A stretch of 64,000 nt of DNA from Solimonas sp. SE-A11 (GTDB lineage: Bacteria > Pseudomonadota > Gammaproteobacteria > Nevskiales > Nevskiaceae): NCBI RefSeq assembly GCF_030345715.1, contig NZ_JAUASX010000002.1, positions 248,001 through 312,000 of the forward strand, written 5' to 3'. This document shows, piece after piece, positions 44,528 to 52,700 of the stretch (position 1 is the first letter of the stretch; the number at the start of each line of letters is the position of its first letter). The notes under the pieces were generated by a model that searched no databases, had not been told where the DNA came from, and was given only the letters and a program-made list of their open reading frames with translations. A program made the translations under genes and the position numbers.

Positions 44528-46279
44528 TCAGGGCACCGCACAGCGCGTGGGTGCATTGCCCAGGGCCGCGGTCGTGTCGAGCGAGCCACGCCGCTCGGAA
44601 AGCCGGGCAGCGTCGGGACCGCCCGCGCGCCCCCACCAGTTGCCTCGCATGAGCACGTCGAGGCCATCGGTGGTCGCGTCATGGCGGGTGCCGCCAGCGA
44701 TGCAGTTGCCGCCACGGCTGCCCAGCGTGCCGCCGCCGAAGTCGACGCTGGTCGTCTCGATGCGCCCGAGGTTGATCTTCTTGAAGGCCAGAGCGCTGTC
44801 GCCGGCTCCGCGAAAGTCGCTGTCCTCCACACGCAGGCGCAACTCGCGCAGCGGCGCAATCACACCGACGACGAGGTTGCTGTAGGCGTTGTTGCGGAAG
44901 GTGGAATTGATCACTTCCACGTCGATCAGCCCGTCGGACAAGCCGCCGTTGAGCAGGGACACGCCGCTGAGGATCGTGAGGCCGTTGTTGCAGTTGGAGA
45001 ACTCGCTGTCGCGCACGCGCAGCACCGTGGTGTTGTTGGCGCCATCGCTGCCGGCGAGGACGCATTCGCCGAGGTTGAAGGGCAGCGGCTGCGCGTCCGG
45101 GCTGCCAGGTCTCTCGGTGGTATCACGCACGATGACGCGGTCCAACTCAAGGATCAGCGTCGAGCCGCTACCGAGGTTGTCCTGCTGCAACATGTCGCCG
45201 GGGTTGTCGACGAATGTACTGTTGCTGATGCTCATCTCGCCATGCGCAGGGCCATGGCTGATGACGGCCTCCATGCCATTGCAGGAGAAGCCGCCGATAC
45301 CATGCTCGAAGCGGTTGCGGTCGATGGTCCAGCGCGCGTAGGCGTTGTCGGCCAGGTTCATGAACAGGCCCTCGCAGTCGGCACCCGGCCCGCCGATGAA
45401 GGTCTGCGTGTTGTTGACCGAGTTCGCCTCCAGGCGCGCGTCGTCGGTGATCTGCGTGGTGATGGCGTGCACCAGGTGCAGCTCCCGCGTTTGCCACAGC
45501 GGCCCCCTTTCCAGCGCGTTGACGAAGTTGCCGGAAATCTCGGCGCGGTAGTCGGCCGCGCCCTTGATGCGCAGGTCGATGCCGTTGCCGCAGGCCGCGT
45601 GGTGCACATGGTTGTCGAGGATGCGGAGCTCACCTGCACCGGCGTCGGCGTCTATCATGATCCCGGCCCAGCCGGCCGGCAGGATCAGCGGCACGCCGAA
45701 GTACGGCAGCCGCGTCGGCGCGGTGAAACGCTCTACTGTGAAGCCGATGGCGCAGCGCGTGTTGTAGCCGGAGACGTCATTGCCACGGATGATCGCGCCC
45801 GGCACGTTGAGCCCGTAGATGCCGCCGCGCGAGGCGGAGGCGATCACCAGGTTGCGCACCTCGCTGCCCGGCGCCAGCCGCACGGCATCGCCGCCCTGGC
45901 GCAGCGGGTTGCTGTTGGCGATGCGCGGCAGAGCAGCAAGCCCGCTGCTGCCCTCCACCGCCGCGTCGGATTTCTTCCGCACCACATCCGGCCCGACGCC
46001 GATCAGCCTTTGCCCCTCCTTCAGGGCGATGCCGCCTTCCAGCGGTGTCACATCCAGCGGCGCAGGCAACACCATCAGTGTGTCGCCGGGCGCGGAGGCC
46101 TCCTGCAGATCAGCTAGCGAATTGAATGGACGCTGCCGGCTGCCATCACCGCCCTCCGCCGCCTCGGCACTGACGTAGAGCGTCCTGCCTTCGGTGACGG
46201 GCGTGCTTCCATCGGCGCCGCTACCCGCGCCGCAGCCGGCCAGCAACACCAGGGGCAGGGTCCAGAAAGCGGACTTCAC
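44528..46279 (-). CDS. beta-helix lipoprotein (right-handed parallel beta-helix)
   Basis: A 583-residue lipoprotein: lipobox LLAGC (about residues 12-16) after a short signal, then RTLYVSAEAAEGGDGSRQRP, typical of DUF1565-type beta-helix starts, and many Asn/Asp-rich rungs (IRGNDVSGY, ILDNHVHHA, ISGNFVNAL, IDRNRFEHG, ISNSTFVDN, VINSTFRNN). No lyase active site is recognised. The GTG start at 46279 overlaps the CocE-like stop (GTGA), so the two are translationally coupled. Probably outer-membrane anchored; may bind a polysaccharide. Confidence 0.85.
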   Translation of the reverse strand: MKSAFWTLPLVLLAGCGAGSGADGSTPVTEGRTLYVSAEAAEGGDGSRQRPFNSLADLQEASAPGDTLMVLPAPLDVTPLEGGIALKEGQRLIGVGPDVVRKKSDAAVEGSSGLAALPRIANSNPLRQGGDAVRLAPGSEVRNLVIASASRGGIYGLNVPGAIIRGNDVSGYNTRCAIGFTVERFTAPTRLPYFGVPLILPAGWAGIMIDADAGAGELRILDNHVHHAACGNGIDLRIKGAADYRAEISGNFVNALERGPLWQTRELHLVHAITTQITDDARLEANSVNNTQTFIGGPGADCEGLFMNLADNAYARWTIDRNRFEHGIGGFSCNGMEAVISHGPAHGEMSISNSTFVDNPGDMLQQDNLGSGSTLILELDRVIVRDTTERPGSPDAQPLPFNLGECVLAGSDGANNTTVLRVRDSEFSNCNNGLTILSGVSLLNGGLSDGLIDVEVINSTFRNNAYSNLVVGVIAPLRELRLRVEDSDFRGAGDSALAFKKINLGRIETTSVDFGGGTLGSRGGNCIAGGTRHDATTDGLDVLMRGNWWGRAGGPDAARLSERRGSLDTTAALGNAPTRCAVP

Positions 46280-48222
46280 GACTGCGCGGCCCGCAGAGCG
46301 GAAGCGGGGACCAACGGTATCACGACACTGGACGGATACTCCGCGTCGCCATGGATGCGCATGACGCCGGCCAGCGACTGCAGCAGGCTCGGAATCGGCA
46401 TCATCGCGAACGGGAAGTTGCTGGCACCCACCGAGATGCGCAGGCGGTGCCCCTTGCGGATCAGCGCGCTGGTCGGGAACACCTCCACCGGCACCTTGAC
46501 GGGATTGCCGATCCCCACCGTTTCCACCGAACCCTCGCTGAAGGGATGCCAGGGCTGGATCATCTCGCCGTCCAGGTAGCGCGAGCGGCTCTCGTCCACC
46601 GCGCGCAGCGAGGCCGTCTGCAGGCCGCTGCTGAGCGAGCGTGCGTTGCCGTTCGGCTCCAGATCGGAGACGCGCACCACCAGGCCCGCGTCCAGTGCCG
46701 TGGTCGACATCCAGATGTCCGCCTGGATCGGCCCATTGATATACAGGTCCTGCTCCAGCGGCGCGGTATCGAAGGTGGCTTCCAGCGTCTGCGCCAGGTT
46801 GTCGCTGTACCAGCAGGGCAGCGGCGCATAGGCCACGATGCCGATCGCAATCTGCATGGCGCTCTCGGAGCATATGCCGTTGAAGGGCTGCTGGATGACG
46901 GTGGCCGGCGCCGCGCTGGCGGCTGGCTTGTCCGCGGCGAGGGTGCCGCTTTGCAGGTACAGCCGCTGAGCGCGTGCCTGCGGGTGCGGCCAGTCGCTGC
47001 TGGTGTCAAAACGCTCATGCCCCCAGACCCATTGCGTGACATTGGGCAGGCGCTCAGCGCCGTTGGGGACGTTCTTCAGGTAGCGGTCGAACCACATCAT
47101 CGCGATGTGATCCAGCGTCGGCACACCATCCATCGGCAGGCCCGCGCCGGTAGCGGCTTCCAGGTGATGCCAGGGGCCGATCAGCAGCTTGGCCGTGGTG
47201 TGGCCCTTCAGCGCCTCATAGTTCAGCGGCTCGCTGCGCTGGAAGATATCGAACAAGCCGCCGACGATGAAGGTGGGCACCTTGACGCCGCGCGCCACTT
47301 CCAGCGGCGCCTTGTCGGCCCAGTAGCCGTTGTCATAGGCGGTGTCGGGCTCGGCGGCAAGCACTCCCAGGGTGCGCGACACCAGGAAGCCGTTGAGCCC
47401 CAGCAGGTGATCCGCCACCGCGGCGGCATACTGCGCCGGCTGGTCGTAGAACGTAGGGTTCACCGTCGCCAGCGCCGTAACGACGCCCATCCAGGCCGGC
47501 AGGAAGGCGATGCTGCCCTGCCCCCCCACCAGCACCACGTCGCGGTAGATGTCGCCATGCGGCACGATCGGGAACACTGCCTTGATCGCCGGGTGACCGC
47601 CCTTGGCTGCCAGCAGCGCGGTGGTGGCCGTGGCGGAGATGCCCCACATGCCGACCACGCCATTGCTCCAGGGCTGCTGGATGACCCAGTCGATCACCTG
47701 CGGGTAGTCCTGCTGCTCGCGCGCACTGAAGGGATCCCAGCCACCGCCGGAGCGACCGGTGCCGCGCACGTCGACCTGCACATGGTTATAGCCACGCTTC
47801 ACGAAGTAGGGGTTGATGGCGCCGCCCAGCGAGACATAGGCGGTGGCGTTCTTGTTGTAGGGCGTGAAGGTCACGATGGTCGGCAGCGGGGCGCTCTCCG
47901 CCACCCCGTCTGAGCCGGTAGGCCGCACCACCTGCAGCGAGATGGCGGTGCCGTCGTCCATCTTCACCGTGATGTTGTCCTGCTTGACGGTGCCGGCGTA
48001 GGTCTCCGGCGTTGCGTAGTCCACCCAGCCGGAGTCGCCTCTGCTGCGCGGCGCCTGGCTGCGCTGGGCCGGCAGGGCACGCGTGCCCAGCGTGGTCGTC
48101 AGTCCACGCGCCGCCAGCGCTTCGCCGCCGCTCTCCACTTCCGAGGAACTGCCGCAACCTGTCAGCAGCGCCAGCACGACGGCGCCCACCAAGGGACCCA
48201 GCGGCTTCTTATCCATCCTCAT
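46276..48222 (-). CDS. CocE/NonD-family (X-Pro dipeptidyl-peptidase S15-like) lipoprotein hydrolase
   Basis: A 648-residue exported hydrolase. A lipobox LLTGC (about residues 18-22) precedes an S15-type alpha/beta hydrolase domain (YNKNATAYVSLGG, VQVDVRGTGRSGGGWDPFS, DWVIQQPWSNGVVGMWGISA) and the C-terminal PepX_C jelly-roll domain (QADIWMSTTALDAGLVVRVSDL). The nucleophile Ser is expected in GISATA, where most members have GxSYxG, so the elbow is atypical. Substrates may be acyl esters or amides. The start at 48222 has GAGGG upstream. Divergent from TetR across tandem palindromes. Confidence 0.85.
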   Translation of the reverse strand: MRMDKKPLGPLVGAVVLALLTGCGSSSEVESGGEALAARGLTTTLGTRALPAQRSQAPRSRGDSGWVDYATPETYAGTVKQDNITVKMDDGTAISLQVVRPTGSDGVAESAPLPTIVTFTPYNKNATAYVSLGGAINPYFVKRGYNHVQVDVRGTGRSGGGWDPFSAREQQDYPQVIDWVIQQPWSNGVVGMWGISATATTALLAAKGGHPAIKAVFPIVPHGDIYRDVVLVGGQGSIAFLPAWMGVVTALATVNPTFYDQPAQYAAAVADHLLGLNGFLVSRTLGVLAAEPDTAYDNGYWADKAPLEVARGVKVPTFIVGGLFDIFQRSEPLNYEALKGHTTAKLLIGPWHHLEAATGAGLPMDGVPTLDHIAMMWFDRYLKNVPNGAERLPNVTQWVWGHERFDTSSDWPHPQARAQRLYLQSGTLAADKPAASAAPATVIQQPFNGICSESAMQIAIGIVAYAPLPCWYSDNLAQTLEATFDTAPLEQDLYINGPIQADIWMSTTALDAGLVVRVSDLEPNGNARSLSSGLQTASLRAVDESRSRYLDGEMIQPWHPFSEGSVETVGIGNPVKVPVEVFPTSALIRKGHRLRISVGASNFPFAMMPIPSLLQSLAGVMRIHGDAEYPSSVVIPLVPASALRAAQS

Positions 48223-48241
48223 GCGCACCCTCTGAATTGTT

Positions 48242-48284
48242 TTAGTATCCACTTGGATACTAAACGTATCCACTTGGATACTAA
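48242..48284. promoter_or_regulatory. tandem palindromic operators between the CocE-like and TetR genes
   Basis: Site 1 has perfect 10-bp arms TTAGTATCCA and TGGATACTAA at 48242-48263 with a two-base spacer. Site 2 at 48266-48281 has arms GTATCCA and TGGATAC around the same CT spacer, with the right arm continuing to TAA. The sites fill the 88-base divergent gap and are 21-22 bp centre to centre, fitting two TetR dimers. Confidence 0.85.
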
Positions 48285-48310
48285 TCGTCAAGAAGGGTAC
48301 AATTCGCGAC

Positions 48311-48937
48311 ATGGAGACCGACAGCGCCATCCAACCCAGCGGCAAACAACGCCTGATCCAGGCGGCCTTCCGCCTCGCCGCGCGCAACGGCGCCTCGCTG
48401 GCTTCGCTAGGACTACGCGAACTGGCTCGCGAGGCCGGTCTCAACCACAACACCTTCTACCGCCACTTCGCGACGCTGGAAGACCTGGGGCATGCCGCCG
48501 CCGCCGAGGTGGCGGGTCAGCTGATGGCGGCAATCAAGGAAATCCGGCGCAATGCTGCGCGGCATGCGGATGCCTCGGTCGGTGTCGCGGAGTACTTCCT
48601 CGACTGGGCCCGCGACAATGCCGACCTGGTGACCGTGGGTGTGCGTGAGCTGCACAGTACTGAAACGCCGATCCGCAAAGCCATGCAACGCGTCGTGCAC
48701 GAGATCGCCACCGAGAGCGTGGAGCAGATCGTCAGCATGCGGCTGGTGCCGGGCATCGAGCCCGACGCGCTGCTGCGGGCGACCACGTCGATCACCCACT
48801 ACATGTTCTACCGCGCCCTGGACTACATCGAGAGGCCGCGCCAGCGCCGTGCGATACGGGACGAACTGGTGAACTTCATGCGTGCCCAGTTCCTGGGCCA
48901 GTTGGCACTGCAGAGAACCACGGCCACGTCGGCCTAG
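48311..48937 (+). CDS. TetR-family transcriptional regulator (FabR-like HTH)
   Basis: A 208-residue regulator. The HTH LGLRELAREAGLNHNTFYRHF (about 38-58) closely resembles that of FabR/DesT fatty-acid regulators, though the ligand domain differs. Start ATG at 48311. It is divergent from the CocE-like gene and has two tandem palindromes in the gap, so it most likely represses both itself and the CocE-beta-helix-FG-GAP genes. Its stop shares CTAG with the convergent epimerase stop. Confidence 0.9.
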   Translation: METDSAIQPSGKQRLIQAAFRLAARNGASLASLGLRELAREAGLNHNTFYRHFATLEDLGHAAAAEVAGQLMAAIKEIRRNAARHADASVGVAEYFLDWARDNADLVTVGVRELHSTETPIRKAMQRVVHEIATESVEQIVSMRLVPGIEPDALLRATTSITHYMFYRALDYIERPRQRRAIRDELVNFMRAQFLGQLALQRTTATSA

Positions 48938-49911
48938 GGCTTGGGCAGGCGCAGTTGCGTCGCCACGCCGCGCATGCCCTCTTCCAGGGTAACCCTCGGC
49001 GCATAACCCAGCACGCGCCGCGCCTTGTCTATGGAATAGGCCCCGCGCCGCCGCAGGAAATGGATACCAGCCGCGCTCGCGGGCGGCTTCCGGCCGGCGA
49101 GCCGATACAGCCAAGCCAGTGTGCCCACCAACGCGATCAGCAGCCCGCCAGGCGCCGTCGGCACGCTGCCGCGCCCCAGCATGCGCGCGTGATGGCCGAA
49201 GAACTCGCTGCAAGGGGTGGCCACACCGTCGGAGATCGTGAAGCACTCGCCGCCCGCGTTCTTATCCAGAGCCAGGAAGACGCCATCCAGCAGGTTGTCG
49301 ACGTGCACGTGGTTGATGACGCCCTGCCCGCCGTCGGGCAGCGTGAACAGCCGCTGCCGCAGCAACTGCAGCGGCCTCAACACCCAGGGCACGCTGCCGG
49401 CGCCGTAGACGTCCCCGGGACGGATCACGATCACGTCGAACGCGTCCGGGCGGTGGAACTCCAGCGCCACGCGCTCGCTGCGCAACTTGGTCTCGTTGTA
49501 GATGTTGCCGTCGTCGCGGAAGGGGCCTTCCTCGGTCACCCCATCGGGATAGTCGAAGCCGTAGACCATCACCGACGACAGCTGCACCAGTTGGCGCACG
49601 CCCTGCGCCTGTGCCGCATGGCAGACCGAGCGCGTGCCTTCCACGTTCACCCGCTCGTAGAGCTCGCGCGCGCCGTCTTCCTCGACGATGGCGGCGGTGT
49701 GGAACACGATGTCGGCACCGCTGAAGCAGCGCTGCAACAGCAGGGCGTCGTTGATGTCGCCAATGAAGACCTCGGCGCCCTGCTCCCGGGCACGCTGCGC
49801 GGCGGCCGGTGATACATCCAACCCGCGCACCTGCCAGCCCAGGGCCTTGGCGCGCTGCGCCATGCACAGGCCAATGAAACCACCGATGCCGGTGATCGCG
49901 ATCGTCGTCAT
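48934..49911 (-). CDS. NAD-dependent epimerase/3-beta-hydroxysteroid dehydrogenase-like extended SDR
   Basis: A 325-residue extended SDR. Rossmann motif ITGIGGFIGLCMAQ (about 6-19), HTAAIVEED after strand 4, and the active-site YNETK with Ser in QLSSVMVYG. The HVDNLLDGVFLAL and SIDKARRVLGYAPR segments are typical of 3-beta-HSD/sterol-dehydrogenase-like members. The start overlaps the TetR stop by four bases (ATGA), so it is the second gene of a TetR-epimerase operon. Substrate may be a sterol-like or sugar compound. Confidence 0.9.
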   Translation of the reverse strand: MTTIAITGIGGFIGLCMAQRAKALGWQVRGLDVSPAAAQRAREQGAEVFIGDINDALLLQRCFSGADIVFHTAAIVEEDGARELYERVNVEGTRSVCHAAQAQGVRQLVQLSSVMVYGFDYPDGVTEEGPFRDDGNIYNETKLRSERVALEFHRPDAFDVIVIRPGDVYGAGSVPWVLRPLQLLRQRLFTLPDGGQGVINHVHVDNLLDGVFLALDKNAGGECFTISDGVATPCSEFFGHHARMLGRGSVPTAPGGLLIALVGTLAWLYRLAGRKPPASAAGIHFLRRRGAYSIDKARRVLGYAPRVTLEEGMRGVATQLRLPKP

Positions 49912-50585
49912 TTCTTCTTCACCTTCTTTTCGTGTTGTGCCATCGCCGCGCCGCCCAGCAGCAGGGCCTGCATCACGTCACTGATCGCCTGGTGCAGTTG
50001 CTGCAGGCTGCTCGGATCGCCGGACATCAGCCATTCCGCCAGCAGCTCGTTGATGCCGCCGACCAGGGCCAGGCTCACGGGATGGTAGTTGCGCTGCGGC
50101 AGCAGGCCCTGCGCCACCAGCGAATCGGCATAGCCTTCCAGTACCTGGGCGAACTCACGAATCACCTCGCGGCGGCGCTTCTCCACCGCGGGGCTCACGC
50201 CCACCACCTCCAGCACGCCGACCTGCGCGCGGCGGCGGTCGCTGACATAGGTCTCGATGAAGGCACCCATGACCTGCGGGATGCGCGTGGCCAGGTCCAG
50301 TCCCGGGCGCTGCAGTGCCTCGCGCACCACCGCCTGGGCCTCGCGGATGATCCGTTCGTACAGCGCCAGCAGCAGCGCTTCGCGCCCGGCGAAGGCTTCG
50401 TAGAAATGCCGCGTGGTGACCTTGGCGGCGGCGCAGAGCTGCTCGATGGGGGTGTTCTGGTAACCCTGCGTGGCGAACAGCTCCAGCGCCGCTTCCAGCA
50501 GACGCTCGCGACGCTCCTGCACGCGCTGCCCGGCGTCGATGCCGCCGTAGACGCGACGCTTGGCGGGAGTGGGTTTCTTGCTCAT
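49908..50585 (-). CDS. TetR-family transcriptional regulator
   Basis: A 225-residue regulator with the HTH LFATQGYQNTPIEQLCAAAK then VTTRHFYEAFAGREALL (about 35-75), a helical ligand domain and a Lys-rich end (HEKKVKKK). An ATG six bases earlier (50591) is an alternative start. It resembles the TetR at 40976 in its HTH (FYE.F..REAL), suggesting common ancestry. It is divergent from an MBL-like/SDR operon across about 100 bases in which I see no convincing palindrome beyond GTCCGGAC. Confidence 0.9.
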   Translation of the reverse strand: MSKKPTPAKRRVYGGIDAGQRVQERRERLLEAALELFATQGYQNTPIEQLCAAAKVTTRHFYEAFAGREALLLALYERIIREAQAVVREALQRPGLDLATRIPQVMGAFIETYVSDRRRAQVGVLEVVGVSPAVEKRRREVIREFAQVLEGYADSLVAQGLLPQRNYHPVSLALVGGINELLAEWLMSGDPSSLQQLHQAISDVMQALLLGGAAMAQHEKKVKKK

Positions 50586-50690
50586 TCGCATATTTGACAA
50601 GATTTCTTTCCCAAAATACAGTCGCCCCGCCGCCACTCGTCCGGACGGCTGCGCTTTACCCGTAACCCAGCCAACGCCAGAGGTTTCCCG

Positions 50691-51770
50691 ATGAGCATCC
50701 TGAACCGCATCACCAGCTTCGACGGCACGCGCGACGCGCTCAAGCCGCTGGACCGCGTGGACAACGTCAAGCAGGCTTCGGGCGACTTCCGCAAGCGCAT
50801 GCTGGCCGGGCCCAAGGTGCGCTACTACCAGTCCTTCGAGCTGGTGCGCGTGCCCTACCCGTCCAAGTACGGCTATCTCAATGCGCACACCGGCCCGTCG
50901 CCGTACATCCACCTTTGCAATCGCCTGTTCGTCATCCAGTTCGAATCCGACGAAGGCCTCAAGACCCTGCTCGCCAGCCCCTCGGACTGGGAGCACCAGC
51001 TGGAGACGCCGTTCTTCAAGCGCCTGACCGATTCCTACGGCGTGTTCGCGCCGGTGTCGGAGGCCCTGGTGTTCCGCAAGACCAACACGGTGCTGAACAT
51101 CCTCAAGAGCATCGGCCTGGATCCGGCCGACGTCGACTACATCACCTACGACCACCTGCACACGCAGAACCTCACGCGCTGGCTCGGCGGCAACGGCCAG
51201 CCCGCGCTGCTGCCCAACGCCAAGCTTCTGGTGATGCGTGAGGAATGGGAGAGCACGCAGTCGCTGATCCCCTGGCAGAACCAGTGGTACTGCCCCAACG
51301 GCATCGCCGGCATCCCGCAGGACAAGGTGATCCTGCTCGACCACGACACCGCGCTGGGCGATGGCTCGGTGGCGCTGGTGCGAACCAAGGGCCACACCGA
51401 GGGCAACCACTCCATCGTGGCGCATACGCCGGAAGGCCTGAAGGTGACCAGTGAGAACGGCGTCTCCGTGGAAGCCTACGTGCCGGCGCTGTCGCCGGTG
51501 CCGGGCGTGGCGGACTTCGCGCGCTACACCGGCGCGGAGGTGGTGCTCAACGGCAACACGGCCGAGTACGCCATCGACCAGTACATCTCCATGGTGCAGG
51601 AGAAGAGCATCGCCGGCCCCAACCCGCGCGACGAGCGCTACCCCAACATCGCACCCTCCTCCGAGTCCGCCGGCTACTGGCTGTTCCCGCGCACCGCGCC
51701 GGGCTTCCGCGTGGGCGACCTGCAGTACGGCACGCTGCAGAAGGCGCAGCCGCGCCGCAAGGCGGCTTGA
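50691..51770 (+). CDS. metallo-beta-lactamase-like protein with degenerate metal motif
   Basis: A 359-residue protein whose DYITYDHLHTQNLTRW and RTKGHTEGNHSI segments align with the MBL motifs HxHxDH and GHTxGxxS. The Asp and third His of the first motif are replaced by Gln and Asn, so a normal dinuclear site is not intact. It may bind one metal or work differently. A complete, well-coded gene, start ATG at 50691, closely followed by an SDR gene (five bases). No firm family name can be given. Confidence 0.7.
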   Translation: MSILNRITSFDGTRDALKPLDRVDNVKQASGDFRKRMLAGPKVRYYQSFELVRVPYPSKYGYLNAHTGPSPYIHLCNRLFVIQFESDEGLKTLLASPSDWEHQLETPFFKRLTDSYGVFAPVSEALVFRKTNTVLNILKSIGLDPADVDYITYDHLHTQNLTRWLGGNGQPALLPNAKLLVMREEWESTQSLIPWQNQWYCPNGIAGIPQDKVILLDHDTALGDGSVALVRTKGHTEGNHSIVAHTPEGLKVTSENGVSVEAYVPALSPVPGVADFARYTGAEVVLNGNTAEYAIDQYISMVQEKSIAGPNPRDERYPNIAPSSESAGYWLFPRTAPGFRVGDLQYGTLQKAQPRRKAA

Positions 51771-51774
51771 GGCC

Positions 51775-52587
51775 ATGGCCAAGACCTACCTGTTGACCGG
51801 CTGCGGCAGTGGCATCGGCCGCAACACCGCCATGGCGCTGGCGCGCCGCGGCGACCGCGTCTGCGCCACCGACATCAACGCCGAAGCCCTCGCGGTCCTG
51901 CGCAAGGAGCTGGCGGCGCCGGACAACCTGCGCACCGAACTGCTCGACGTGCGTGATCCGCAGGCCTGGGAGAAGCTGGTTACTACGCTCGCCGCCGACT
52001 GGGGCCGCCTCGACGTGGTGATGAACATCGCCGGCTATCTCAAGCCGGGCTACGTGCATGAGGAAGGCCCCGAGGAAGTACACCGCCACTTCGACATCAA
52101 CACCAAGGGCGTGGTCTTCGGCACGCAGGCGGCGGCGCGGCAGATGCTGCGCCAGGGCGGCGGCCACATCGTCAACATCGCCTCGCTGGCCGGCATCGCG
52201 CCGGTGCCGGGCCTGAACCTCTACAGCGCCAGCAAGTTCGCCGTGCGCGGCTACAGCCTCTCCGCTGCCATGGACCTCGCCCCGCGCGGCATCAAGCTCA
52301 CCGTGATCTGTCCGGACGCCGTGCAGACGCCGATGCTGGACCTGCAGGTGGACTACGAGCAGGCGGCCATGACCTTCTCCGGCAACGCCCAGCCGCTGAC
52401 CGCCGAGGACATCACCGACGCGATCCTGCGTGCGCTGGAACAGGCGCCGATGGAGATAACCCTGCCCGCCTCGCGCGGCCGCATCGCCAAGCTCGGCAGC
52501 GCCTTCCCGGGCCTGTCGGGCCGGCTGCTGAACTGGCTGCGGGAGCGCGGCCGCCGACAGCAGCAGAAGCGGGCCAGGAAACGCTAG
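51775..52587 (+). CDS. short-chain dehydrogenase/reductase
   Basis: A 270-residue classical SDR: TGCGSGIGRNTAMAL (about 8-22), MNIAGYLKP after strand 4, catalytic Ser in VNIASLAG, and YSASK. The D at the end of strand 2 (ATDINAE) favours NAD. It starts four bases after the MBL-like stop and is co-transcribed with it. The C-terminal Arg/Lys-rich tail (RERGRRQQQKRARKR) may be membrane- or nucleic-acid-associated. Substrate unknown. Confidence 0.92.
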   Translation: MAKTYLLTGCGSGIGRNTAMALARRGDRVCATDINAEALAVLRKELAAPDNLRTELLDVRDPQAWEKLVTTLAADWGRLDVVMNIAGYLKPGYVHEEGPEEVHRHFDINTKGVVFGTQAAARQMLRQGGGHIVNIASLAGIAPVPGLNLYSASKFAVRGYSLSAAMDLAPRGIKLTVICPDAVQTPMLDLQVDYEQAAMTFSGNAQPLTAEDITDAILRALEQAPMEITLPASRGRIAKLGSAFPGLSGRLLNWLRERGRRQQQKRARKR

Positions 52588-52700
52588 CTTCCTACACTTC
52601 GGTTTTCGAAAGCAGGTACTGGAGCCCGGTCGCGGCTCCGGCTAGGATGGACCGCACGGAGCAGGCAAAGACCTGACGGTACATCCCATACCGGAGGAGA

